In this document: piece after piece, positions 26,361 to 34,763 of the stretch | How the letters are laid out: the number at the start of each line of letters is the position of its first letter | How positions within the stretch are numbered: the stretch's first letter is position 1 | Source of the DNA: Alphaproteobacteria bacterium | Lineage (GTDB): Bacteria > Pseudomonadota > Alphaproteobacteria > Caulobacterales > Parvularculaceae | Length of the DNA stretch: 64,000 nucleotides | Assembly (NCBI GenBank): GCA_016125455.1 | Contig: WGLS01000012.1 | Span: forward strand, 62,001-126,000 | Direction of reading: 5' to 3' | The notes under the pieces: generated by a model | What the model was told of the DNA's origin: nothing | What the model saw: the letters and a program-made list of their open reading frames with translations, nothing else | The model's database searches: none | Program-made: the position numbers and the translations under genes

Positions 26361-29102
26361 TCAATAAAGGCCTGAAAGGTCGTCGCCGTTCGCCGCGGCT
26401 TCCTCATCGGATCCGTCGGTAAGCGGATCAAAATCGAGGCCGCGATCGTAAGGCCGCTCGCCGCCGACCGCGTCTTCGGCCTTGAACGCCTCGAGGATGA
26501 CGTTGCCTTCCCCAGGACCGGCGGGCCGTCCGCTCTTCGCATTTACTCGAACAAGGCGAATGCCCGAGGGCACGCGAAAGGGCAGTCCGGGCGTGTCGGC
26601 CAGCGCGGTCGACATGAAGTCGCCGAAGATTGGCGCTGCAACAATGCCCCCGGCCTCCCCCTGGCCAAGCGTATCCGGCAGATCGAACCCGACGAACACG
26701 CCAACAGCAAGATCGGGCGCGAAACCGACAAACCAGGCGTCCTTGTATTCATTGGTCGTCCCGGTCTTGCCTGCGACCGGCTTGTTCACGACGCGACGCA
26801 CGCGGCTGCCCGTGCCGCGCTTCACGACGCCTTCCAGCATGGACACCATCTGATAGGCCGTTCGCGGATCGATCACCTGGTCGCGGCTGTCAGCGAGGGA
26901 CGGCTCGGATTGCTGCTCCCAAACCGGCGAATCGCATCCTTCACAGACCCGCTGGTCTTCGCGATAGATTGTTTCGCCGGTGCGGTTCTGAATCCGGTCC
27001 ACAATGAACGGCCGAACCGACTTGCCGCCATTGACGAATGTTGAATAGCCAGCGGTGATCCGCATCAGCGTTGTTTCGCCCGACCCCAGCGAGATCGCGA
27101 GTTCGCGCGGCAGCCGGTCGGCTAGATTGAAACGGTTGGCGTATTCTACAATCCTGCCGATCCCGATCTCCTGGGCGAGGCGAGCCGTCATTGTGTTCCG
27201 CGACTGCTCGATGCCGAGACGAAGCGTGCTCTCGCCATAGAACCGTCCAGCGACATAGTTGCCAGGTTTCCACCAGCTGTCGATGCTCGGCGCCACGAAG
27301 GGCGCGTCAAGAACGATGCTTGACGGCGTGTAGCCATTATCGAGGGCTGCTGCGTAAACGAAAGGCTTGAATGTTGAACCAGGTTGGCGTTGCGCCTGCA
27401 CGGCCCGATTGAACTCGGACAGCTGGAAGGAAAAGCCGCCCACCATGGCAAGCACCCTGCCGGTATGGGGGTCGAGGGCGACAAGCGCGCCATTTACTGC
27501 CGGCGTCTGCTGGAGCGAGAATACCGGCATGCCGGAAATCATTTTTTGCGGCTGATCAATGTCGTCGGCAAACGGATCGTCAGCGATCGCCCCGTCGTCC
27601 GTTTCCGGGGGCGGTCCGCCTTCCGCCGCCGCCGCATCCTCCTCGGAGGTCGGGACCTCATCGACCTGCGCCGCCGTCGATTCGCGAACGGGCGAGACAT
27701 AAACGACGTCGCCGCGGGCCAGAACGTCGGCCGTTGACTTGACCTCCGGCCCCAGGCTGTCAGCGGACACGTACTTCCGGGCCCATTTCAGCTGATCGAG
27801 AGGAATTACGCCGCGCGCTTCCGGTCCGAGGGCGATCGTCGCCGTGTCCTGATCGGCCGACAGGACAATGGCGGGACGCCAGGGCGCAAGGTCGTCGACA
27901 ATCTTGGGGTGATCCACAAGCGCATCGAATGCGACGGAAAGCGCTTCGGGTTCGTCGCCGGGCGCTTCGACCGTGTCAATCGGGCCGCGCCATCCGTGCC
28001 GCCGGTCGTAGGCGACCAGCCATTTGCGAAGCGTCCGGCCGGCAAGATCCTGCAATGCCGGCTCCAGGGTCGTCCGGATCGCAAGGCCGCCGTCATATAG
28101 CGCTTCAGCGCCATAGCGATCAGCGACTTCCTTGCGAACTTCTTCGGCAAAATATTCCGCAGCCCAATCGCGCGCGCCGAGTGGCGGCGCGATTTCCGCA
28201 TCGAGCGGCGCCGCCCGGGCGGCAGCGCCGACACTGGCGCTGACCTTGCCGTCTTCGACCATACGCCCGATCACCCAGTTCCGCCGTTCGGTCGCGCGTT
28301 CGCGGTAGCGCACAGGGTGATAGTTGCTTGGTCCCTTCGGAATCGCCGCAAGGTACGCGACTTCTTCGAGCGTCAGCTCGTCGAGGGACTTGTCGAAGTA
28401 ATTGAGCGCCGCCGCCGCAACGCCATAGGACCGGTTCCCGAGGTAAATCTCGTTCAGGTAAAGCTCGAGAATCTTGTCCTTTGAATAGGTGCGCTCAATG
28501 CGCCGGGCGATGAGCCACTCGCGCAGTTTCCGCTCCACTTTCTGTTCGCTGGTGAGCAGAAAGTTCTTCGCGACCTGCTGGGTGATCGTTGAGCCACCCT
28601 CAAGCCGGCGACCGTTCAGGACATTGCCGACGTTCGCGATCTGCGCGCGGAGCACGCCACGCATGTCCACGCCGTCATGCTCATAAAATTTCTTGTCTTC
28701 GGCCGAAATGAACGCCTCTTTGACAAGGGTCGGGATCGCTTCGATCGGCACGAAGATCCGCCGCTCCCGCGCGAACTCGGCCACGAGCGAACCATCGCCG
28801 GCGTAAACGCGCGTCGTGACCGGCGGCGCGTAGTCCGCAAGCACCTGATAATTCGGCAGGTCCTGGTTCAGCTTATTGAGATAGAGGGCGGCGAAAGCGG
28901 CGAACGCCACGACGCCCAGAATGCCGACGCCGAACACGAACGCAACACTATGCAAGGCGAGCCTCGCTATGCCGCCGCCCTGGCGCGCGCGCGCCGGACG
29001 TTCTTCATCGAGACTGGCGACGATCCTCTCGCGCGGCTCGGCGACCAGCGGCGCGTCCTGCTGTTTGAAAAGATCGTGCTCCATACCGTCCGCTCTTCGC
29101 AT
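26361..29102 (-). CDS. mrcA: Penicillin-binding protein 1A (bifunctional glycosyltransferase/transpeptidase)
   Basis: Class A PBP that polymerises and cross-links peptidoglycan, 913 residues (an ATG six codons later is equally possible; neither has a strong ribosome site). One TM anchor (about 47-75), then the GT51 domain with EDKKFYEHDGVD and GGSTITQQVAKNFLL, then the transpeptidase with the SxxK motif in QPGSTFKPFVYAAALD, and KTGTTNEYKDAWFVGF. Between the two domains, around residues 465-510, is an acidic low-complexity insertion (TSEEDAAAAEGGPPPETDDG). It lies downstream of amiC and upstream of prfB, a conserved alphaproteobacterial order. Confidence 0.95.
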   Translation of the reverse strand: MRRADGMEHDLFKQQDAPLVAEPRERIVASLDEERPARARQGGGIARLALHSVAFVFGVGILGVVAFAAFAALYLNKLNQDLPNYQVLADYAPPVTTRVYAGDGSLVAEFARERRIFVPIEAIPTLVKEAFISAEDKKFYEHDGVDMRGVLRAQIANVGNVLNGRRLEGGSTITQQVAKNFLLTSEQKVERKLREWLIARRIERTYSKDKILELYLNEIYLGNRSYGVAAAALNYFDKSLDELTLEEVAYLAAIPKGPSNYHPVRYRERATERRNWVIGRMVEDGKVSASVGAAARAAPLDAEIAPPLGARDWAAEYFAEEVRKEVADRYGAEALYDGGLAIRTTLEPALQDLAGRTLRKWLVAYDRRHGWRGPIDTVEAPGDEPEALSVAFDALVDHPKIVDDLAPWRPAIVLSADQDTATIALGPEARGVIPLDQLKWARKYVSADSLGPEVKSTADVLARGDVVYVSPVRESTAAQVDEVPTSEEDAAAAEGGPPPETDDGAIADDPFADDIDQPQKMISGMPVFSLQQTPAVNGALVALDPHTGRVLAMVGGFSFQLSEFNRAVQAQRQPGSTFKPFVYAAALDNGYTPSSIVLDAPFVAPSIDSWWKPGNYVAGRFYGESTLRLGIEQSRNTMTARLAQEIGIGRIVEYANRFNLADRLPRELAISLGSGETTLMRITAGYSTFVNGGKSVRPFIVDRIQNRTGETIYREDQRVCEGCDSPVWEQQSEPSLADSRDQVIDPRTAYQMVSMLEGVVKRGTGSRVRRVVNKPVAGKTGTTNEYKDAWFVGFAPDLAVGVFVGFDLPDTLGQGEAGGIVAAPIFGDFMSTALADTPGLPFRVPSGIRLVRVNAKSGRPAGPGEGNVILEAFKAEDAVGGERPYDRGLDFDPLTDGSDEEAAANGDDLSGLY

Positions 29103-29268
29103 CCCGATAGTGTTCGCCTGCTGATTCAGCGGGCCAGCGCCACACCTCTTAGCATGCCTGAGGGGTTAGCCGATCGCGGGGTTTTTGCCTATCGTCGACA
29201 CGCCCCATAGAATTTCAAATTCGTATATCATTGACGGGACAGAGCCACGCCAAGGGCGGCAATTTACT

Positions 29269-30702
29269 TCAGGGGCCGGCCGAATTTGCGGCGGCCGCGT
29301 GGCGCTCAAGTGGCGCGGCGGCGAAATAGGCGTCAATCGCGTCTGCGACCGCCTTCATGGTGCGAATTCTCCATGCCTCTGACTTGAAGTTCGCCTCATC
29401 CGCCGCATTCGACAGGAAGCCCAGCTCAAGCAACACCGCTGGGACATCAGGCGCCAGAAGGACCCTCAGGTCGCCGCGTCGATGGGTGTTGTTCAGCAGC
29501 GGCGTGACTCCGCCAAGCTTTGCCACGATCTGCTCGGCGAGCTGATCGGAACGGCTGCCAGTGTGCTCGTGGGCGAGATCGAAGAGAATATCGCGGACTT
29601 CGGGGTCAGTTTCGCGCAAATCGACGTCAAACACGACGAGGTCGCCCTCCTCGGCCGCAACATTCGCTGATCGGCGCGTGCCCTCGTCTGACAGCGTATA
29701 GACCGATGCCCCCCGAACGGATGTGTCCTTCAGCGCGTCGGCATGCAGCGAGATAAAGAGATCGGCCCCTGCCCGGCGGGCGATCGGCGTCCGCTCCTCA
29801 AGGGCCAGCCGTTCGTCGCCTTCACGGGTCAAGACGACCTTATAGCGGCCTGTCGCGTTGAGGTGGGCGGCGAGCGCCTTCGCAGCAGCGAGGGTCACGA
29901 GTTTCTCCCGCAGACCATCAACGCCGACTGCGCCCGGGTCTGAGCCGCCGTGCCCGGGATCGATCACGACAACCGGCTTGGCAACGGCTTCGGGCATGTC
30001 GCTTTTGGTGTTGGGACCCTTCGCCTTCGGCTCCGCATCGCTCATCGCCGCAAGGATCGGCCCCTCGACGCCGCGCCGCGGATTGACGGAAGGGGCAGCA
30101 TTCAGGCCCGTCCGGGCGGTGTCCCGAGCTGTCCCGCCGCTTTCCGAAATTGGCAGCCCTGCAGGCGCCGCAGTCGCGATCTTCGGGGGGGTCGGCTTGG
30201 GCGCCGCAGCCATGTCGGAAAACGCTGGCAAGCTCGCGACAAAAGCCTCTTTGCTCGCCGCGGATACATCGATGACGACGCGGTGCAGCGGCGTCGCGTC
30301 GGAAGGCGGAATCACGAATACGTCGTCGATCTTCGCCGGCCGGCGAAGCGCCAGCGTAATTCGCGAGACGTCTGGCTTCGGCTCGTAGGTTGCGCCAGCG
30401 AGCAGCCCGCGCGCCGGCGTACGACGCGCGTCTGGTCGAACGCTCGAAAGATTGGTGAAATCGACGAATATGCGGCCAGAGCCCAAGTTGTCGCCGGAAA
30501 TCCGGAAATCGGGTTGGCCGGCCAAATCAAGTACAATCCGGCTCTCGGTCGCGGACGTGATGCCGAACCTTACGTCGCGCAGTTCGCCAGCGCCCTCGGC
30601 GAGCGCAGGCGCCGCTATTGCCGCGCCAACGGCCAGAATGGCCGCTATCCACCGCAGAAAAATGCGGAAGAGCGACCGGAGCAGAGCATCAGGCCTTCCC
30701 AT
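29269..30702 (-). CDS. amiC: N-acetylmuramoyl-L-alanine amidase with AMIN domain
   Basis: Periplasmic amidase that splits daughter-cell peptidoglycan. 477 residues from ATG 30700-30702; earlier in-frame starts give a non-signal N-terminus. Signal peptide about 1-35 (FLRWIAAILAVGAAIAAPALA), AMIN domain about 40-140 (RIFVDFTNLSSVRPDARR), a Pro/Ala linker, then Amidase_3 (about 265-465): VVIDPGHGGSDPGAVG, Zn-binding SLHADALKD and LLELGFLSNAADEANF with the catalytic Glu. Divergent from rne, followed by mrcA. Confidence 0.94.
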   Translation of the reverse strand: MGRPDALLRSLFRIFLRWIAAILAVGAAIAAPALAEGAGELRDVRFGITSATESRIVLDLAGQPDFRISGDNLGSGRIFVDFTNLSSVRPDARRTPARGLLAGATYEPKPDVSRITLALRRPAKIDDVFVIPPSDATPLHRVVIDVSAASKEAFVASLPAFSDMAAAPKPTPPKIATAAPAGLPISESGGTARDTARTGLNAAPSVNPRRGVEGPILAAMSDAEPKAKGPNTKSDMPEAVAKPVVVIDPGHGGSDPGAVGVDGLREKLVTLAAAKALAAHLNATGRYKVVLTREGDERLALEERTPIARRAGADLFISLHADALKDTSVRGASVYTLSDEGTRRSANVAAEEGDLVVFDVDLRETDPEVRDILFDLAHEHTGSRSDQLAEQIVAKLGGVTPLLNNTHRRGDLRVLLAPDVPAVLLELGFLSNAADEANFKSEAWRIRTMKAVADAIDAYFAAAPLERHAAAANSAGP

Positions 30703-30938
30703 GTCATCCCCATCGAGCGCGCCTAACCTGACCGGGTCACGTCGCGCGATTATGCGGTTCGTCAAAGGAACCAGCGGCGGCAAAAGGCGGCGCTCTGTCC
30801 GGGCGATCGCCAAGCACGACCCTCTTCCCTTTGAATTAAGCTCCCGTTAAGCGCTTTACCAACATTGATAGTCCACACGAACCCGCATTTGACGCGGCTT
30901 CGACTGGAAGTTTAGCGGGAATCGCGGCGAGTCGCTGC

Positions 30939-30969
30939 TTGACAGAAACAAGCGCGGTGCGTCCTGTAG
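30939..30969 (+). promoter_or_regulatory. Candidate sigma-70 promoter for rne
   Basis: Perfect TTGACA at 30939-30944 with a poor -10 candidate (CTGTAG, 30964-30969, spacing 19). A start about seven bases later would put the first large hairpin almost at the mRNA 5' end. Confidence 0.35.
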
Positions 30970-30977
30970 TTCCCGAG

Positions 30978-31019
30978 GGCAAAGGTCGCCGGCATCGCTA
31001 ACGCGATGTCGCCTTTGCC
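30978..31019 (+). other. Two-part hairpin near the likely 5' end of the rne mRNA
   Basis: Outer stem GGCAAAGG (30978-30985) with CCTTTGCC (31012-31019), eight pairs without mismatch; inner stem CATCGC (30993-30998) with GCGATG (31003-31008) closed by the loop TAAC. An asymmetric internal loop (seven and three bases) separates them. No following T-run, so it looks like an RNA structural element rather than a terminator. Confidence 0.6.
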
Positions 31020-31162
31020 TCTAAATACCGGTTAGGGCAACCTGTTGGTGGCTCAATGGCCGGTCGTCCCGTTCGCCGCTGCTGGCAACAAGTCAGCGTC
31101 AGCGTCAGGGCGCAGAGAATGCCTTCGTCGGAGCGCTAGCTCGCCCGCCGATGGACGAAAAG

Positions 31163-31185
31163 GGCCGGCGCCCCAAAAGCCGGCC
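31163..31185 (+). other. Perfect seven-base stem in rne leader
   Basis: GGCCGGC (31163-31169) and GCCGGCC (31179-31185) around a nine-base A/C-rich loop (GCCCCAAAA). Part of the leader structure upstream of rne. Confidence 0.5.
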
Positions 31186-31321
31186 GTCATCGCCCAAGGG
31201 TCATCATCAAGACCGACCGTGCGATGAATGGGGACGGTCGAGGAAACGTTGCGGCCCACGCCGCCGGCGCTTTTTCGAGCTTCTTTTACAAGGGCGGTCC
31301 GCAATACGACCCGCCCAGCAC

Positions 31322-31343
31322 GCCGGTTCAGGCCGGCTTTTTT
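31322..31343 (+). terminator. Terminator-like hairpin inside the rne leader
   Basis: GCCGG (31322-31326), six-base loop, CCGGC (31333-31337) followed at once by TTTTTT (31338-31343), about 155 bases before the rne ATG and on the rne strand. The stem is only five pairs but all G-C. It could act as an attenuator; chance cannot be excluded. Confidence 0.4.
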
Positions 31344-31499
31344 GGACAACCGCGCCAATGGCCGACCACCAGCCGCACGCGATCAAGAGACCGGCCTTCG
31401 AGCCGAGTCATCGCCGGCCGTCGGACTCCGGGCGCCCAACCATGAACGGCGTTCCCTCATTCGCTGGAAGCGGACGAGGTCGCCGTGGAGCCATTTTGA

Positions 31500-34457
31500 A
31501 TGACACGGAAAATGTTAATCGATGCCGCGAACGAGGAAGAGGTCCGCGTTTGCGTTCTTGAAAACAACAGGGTCGAAGAATTCGATTTCGAGAATGAATC
31601 GCGCAGAGCGCTGCGCGGCAACATCTACCTGGCGAGAGTTACGCGGGTTGAACCATCCCTGCAGGCGGCCTTCGTAGAGTATGGCGGCAACCGCCACGGC
31701 TTTCTTGCCTTCAGCGAAATCCATCCGGACTACTATCAGATCCCCGTATCCGACCGGGACGCGATTCGCGCCGCCGAAGCAGAGGAAGCCGAACTCGCCG
31801 AACGGCTGAACCTATCGCCCGACGAGGACGATTCCGGATCGGGCGATGAGCATTCCGAGTTTGGCGGCGATGATGACCGCGACGCCGATGAGCCCGCTAG
31901 CGCTTTGACCTCTGACGATGACGCCGATGAGGCCGCCGACGCGGAAGAAAGCGACGAAAAGCCGAAACGCGGCCGTCGTCGCCGCAAACCGCGCGCCAGG
32001 AAAGCCGCCAGCGACGGCCTCGGCGAAGACAGGTCCGAAACCGGTGCTGACGAAGGCGATGCGGACGGCGAGGATGCGAAGGCAAAGGCAACCGCATCAA
32101 GCGCCGACGCGGGAGACGGCGTCGATGTCGCCAAAGACCACGACAGTGACGACGCTAGCGACGACGACAACGACGACCGCGACGACGAAGAGGAAGAAGA
32201 AGAGCGGGACGAAGAAGAACTCAGCGTTGACGACCAGGCGCCCGGCGACGACGCAACTGCCGCCGATGATGGCCGACGCGCGCAAGACGACAATGAAGCC
32301 GACGAACCCGGTCGCGTCGGTGACGACGAGGAAGGGCCTGCGTTCCTGACCGAGGCGAGCAACGACGCAGACGGCGTGGAAGCGAGCGACGCAGACGACG
32401 ACGAGGACGAAGACGAAGCCGAGGAATCGGACGACGCGGAACGCGAACCGGAAGAATTTGATTCTGCGACGCGCCGCGAGCTGATGGCGAGGTACGATGC
32501 GGCCCGCAAGAAGCGCATGAAGCTGTTGCGGAACTACAAGATCCAGGAAGTCGTAAAGCGTCGCCAGATACTTCTCGTTCAAGTGGTCAAGGAAGAACGC
32601 GGCAACAAGGGCGCTGCCCTGACGACCTTCCTGTCGCTCGCTGGGCGCTATTGCGTCCTGATGCCGAACACCGCTCGCGGCGGCGGCATCTCCCGGAAAA
32701 TACCGAATGCAAGCGATCGCAAGAGACTGCGCAGCGTCGTGAACAGCCTCGAGGTGCCGAAAGGCATGGGGCTGATCATCCGTACGGCGGGCGCAAAACG
32801 AACGAAAGCAGAGATAAAACGCGACTATGACTACCTGTCGCGACTCTGGGAAAACATTCGCACCCAGACGCTGAAGTCGATCGCGCCGGCGCTGATCTAC
32901 GAGGAAGCGAGCCTCATCAAGCGGGCAATCCGCGATATGTACGACAAGGACATCGACCAGGTCCTGGTCGAGGGCGACGCGGGTTATCGCGAAGCCAAGG
33001 ACTTCATGAAGATGCTCATGCCGTCCCACGCCAAGAACGTGCAGCCTTACAAGGACGAAACGCCCCTGTTCCTGAAATGCGGCGTGGAGACCCAGCTTGA
33101 CGCAATGTATCAGCCGATCGTTCGGCTGAAGTCGGGCGGCTATATTGTCATCAACCAGACCGAAGCGCTGATCGCCATCGACGTTAACTCCGGGAAGGCG
33201 ACCCGCGAACGGAACATCGAGCAGACAGCGCTCAAGACAAACCTGGAGGCGGCCAAGGAGCTTGCGCGCCAGTGCCGTCTGCGCGACCTCGCCGGCCTTA
33301 TTGTCGTCGACTTCATTGACATGGAGGAACACAGAAATAATCGCGCCGTTGAAAAGCGCTTCAAGGAAGCGCTCAAGACCGACCGGGCGCGGATTCAGGT
33401 CGGCAGGATTTCGAGCTTCGGATTGCTTGAGATGTCGCGACAGAGGCGCCGTTCCGGCATTGTCGACGGCACCACGTCCGCGTGCCCGACCTGCCAGGGC
33501 GCCGGCGCTGTGCGCTCACGCGAGGCCGCAGGACTTCGGATCCTGCGCGCCATCGAAGGTGAAGTGGTCGCCAGCCGTTCCGAGGTGCTTGCGGTGTCCG
33601 CCGCGCTGGACGTTGTCCTTTATGTCCTCAACGAAAAGCGCGACTGGCTGAGCCGCATCGAGAACGCCTACGGCGTAAAGATTGACCTCAGAGCGGATAC
33701 GGAGAAGCGCGGCGACCAGTTCGACGTCGAACGTCACGGCGTCCGCAAGACGACCGCCGTAACGGCTGCCGTCCGCGCTGACCTGTCTGAAGCGCCCGTC
33801 GACGACGAACCTGCCGAAGCGGCGTACACTGAGGAAGCAGAAGAGCGCTCAACTGATGATGGGTCTGGACGCAAGAAACGCCGCCGCCGGCGACGCAGCC
33901 GGCGCGGCGGCGAGACCCAGGGCGAGGCGTCCGCGGACGCATCGGAACGCGACGAAGCCGCCGATGAAGAAGACGATCATCCGGCGGCGGACGCCGCACA
34001 TTCGGACGACAACGAAACCGACCCGGACGGAGATCGGCAACGTAAACGCCGTCGTCGTGGGCGGCGCGGCGGACGACGCGGAGGCCGCGGTTCCGAAGGT
34101 GACGACGCCGGAGAAGTCGATGCATCGTCGCAGGACGCGACCAACGTCGACGCCGGGACTTCCCGCAAGCTTCGGTCGATCGTCGCCGAAAGCGACGACG
34201 AAGATGACGCGGTCGAAAAGGCAGTTCCTGTACTGGCGGACATCGAGCCCGTGACTGCCGCCGCCGACGAAACCGAAATGTCGGCCAACGGCGTCGATGA
34301 CGACGTGAATGAGGAGTACGCGGGCGATGACGACGTTCGCCGCGAGGACAGCGGCGACGACCATTCGTCGACCGTTGGGCTATCAGGCGAGGCGGAACCC
34401 AAGGCGACGAAAAAATCGACCCGCAAGGGCTGGTGGCAACGGGCTCTTGGCGGGTGA
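31500..34457 (+). CDS. rne: Ribonuclease E with acidic S1 insertion and GWW tail
   Basis: Single-strand endoribonuclease and degradosome scaffold, 985 residues. The S1 domain starts near residue 37 (GNIYLARVTRVEPSLQAAFV) but is interrupted by about 255 mostly Asp/Glu residues (about 88-343) containing a basic RRRRKPRARK patch near 160, then resumes at LLRNYKIQEVVKRRQILLVQ. DNase-I-like catalytic Asp561 (IAIDVNSGK) and Asp604 (VVDFIDMEE) are present, as is the Zn-link CPTCQGAG (Cys662, Cys665). The C-terminal 240 residues are disordered, alternating Arg-rich and acidic patches, ending RKGWWQRALGG; in Caulobacter a terminal GWW motif binds PNPase. Confidence 0.96.
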   Translation: MTRKMLIDAANEEEVRVCVLENNRVEEFDFENESRRALRGNIYLARVTRVEPSLQAAFVEYGGNRHGFLAFSEIHPDYYQIPVSDRDAIRAAEAEEAELAERLNLSPDEDDSGSGDEHSEFGGDDDRDADEPASALTSDDDADEAADAEESDEKPKRGRRRRKPRARKAASDGLGEDRSETGADEGDADGEDAKAKATASSADAGDGVDVAKDHDSDDASDDDNDDRDDEEEEEERDEEELSVDDQAPGDDATAADDGRRAQDDNEADEPGRVGDDEEGPAFLTEASNDADGVEASDADDDEDEDEAEESDDAEREPEEFDSATRRELMARYDAARKKRMKLLRNYKIQEVVKRRQILLVQVVKEERGNKGAALTTFLSLAGRYCVLMPNTARGGGISRKIPNASDRKRLRSVVNSLEVPKGMGLIIRTAGAKRTKAEIKRDYDYLSRLWENIRTQTLKSIAPALIYEEASLIKRAIRDMYDKDIDQVLVEGDAGYREAKDFMKMLMPSHAKNVQPYKDETPLFLKCGVETQLDAMYQPIVRLKSGGYIVINQTEALIAIDVNSGKATRERNIEQTALKTNLEAAKELARQCRLRDLAGLIVVDFIDMEEHRNNRAVEKRFKEALKTDRARIQVGRISSFGLLEMSRQRRRSGIVDGTTSACPTCQGAGAVRSREAAGLRILRAIEGEVVASRSEVLAVSAALDVVLYVLNEKRDWLSRIENAYGVKIDLRADTEKRGDQFDVERHGVRKTTAVTAAVRADLSEAPVDDEPAEAAYTEEAEERSTDDGSGRKKRRRRRRSRRGGETQGEASADASERDEAADEEDDHPAADAAHSDDNETDPDGDRQRKRRRRGRRGGRRGGRGSEGDDAGEVDASSQDATNVDAGTSRKLRSIVAESDDEDDAVEKAVPVLADIEPVTAAADETEMSANGVDDDVNEEYAGDDDVRREDSGDDHSSTVGLSGEAEPKATKKSTRKGWWQRALGG

Positions 34458-34560
34458 TGTCCCGGGGCGGCGACGGAAACCGCCTGCCCGTCCGTTTGCG
34501 CCGGGGGATCCCCGCGAGACCCCCGGCGGACGGACGGCATCGACGCGCCGAGTGCCCGTT

Positions 34561-34618
34561 CAATTGGCCCGATCAATTGGCCCGATCAATTGGCCCGATC
34601 AATTGGCCCGATCAATTG
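34561..34618 (+). repeat. 13-base tandem repeat, four and a half copies
   Basis: The unit CAATTGGCCCGAT is repeated exactly at 34561, 34574, 34587 and 34600, followed by a half copy CAATTG at 34613. No copy differs, and 13 is not a multiple of three, so it is not a coding repeat. Each junction gives ATTG-N7-CAAT symmetry. It lies between the rne stop and the M48 protease start, immediately before a large inverted repeat. Confidence 0.95.
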
Positions 34619-34620
34619 AA

Positions 34621-34654
34621 CGTGACATTTGGCCGGACGGGCCGGAATGTCACG
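34621..34654. repeat. Inverted repeat with perfect nine-base arms
   Basis: CGTGACATT (34621-34629) and AATGTCACG (34646-34654) are exact reverse complements separated by 16 bases that can form an inner GGCC/GGCC stem. No T-run follows on either strand. It lies two bases after the tandem repeat and about 110 bases before the M48 gene. Either a structured rne 3' end or an operator for the protease gene. Confidence 0.85.
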
Positions 34655-34763
34655 CCCGAAGCCACACTTCGGCCACCCATTCCGGCTAGAGTGCTGTCGA
34701 CATATCGCTCGATTGGGCGAAGCGGCGCGGAAGTCCGACGCGCCGAGTTGAGTGGAGCTTGCC

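Larger units (their letters stand above)
30703..31499 (+). promoter_or_regulatory. Long amiC-rne intergenic region; probable structured rne leader
   Basis: About 800 bases without a convincing protein gene. Reading toward rne it holds a TTGACA box (30939), a strong two-part hairpin (30978-31019), a GGCCGGC/GCCGGCC stem (31163-31185), a weaker GACCGT/ACGGTC stem (31215-31239), and a short stem followed by six T (31322-31343). Long leaders that bind RNase E and control its own mRNA decay are established in enterobacteria; autoregulation here is inference. A 73-codon ORF (31224-31445) overlaps the terminator-like stem and could be a leader peptide or chance. Confidence 0.55.

Noticed and set aside
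31736-33332. Long antisense frames opposite rne (Ser-rich and Val/Phe-rich)
   Set aside because: They are mirror readings of the Asp/Glu repeats in the RNase E insertion (GAC/GAG read as GTC/CTC and TCG), not independent genes.
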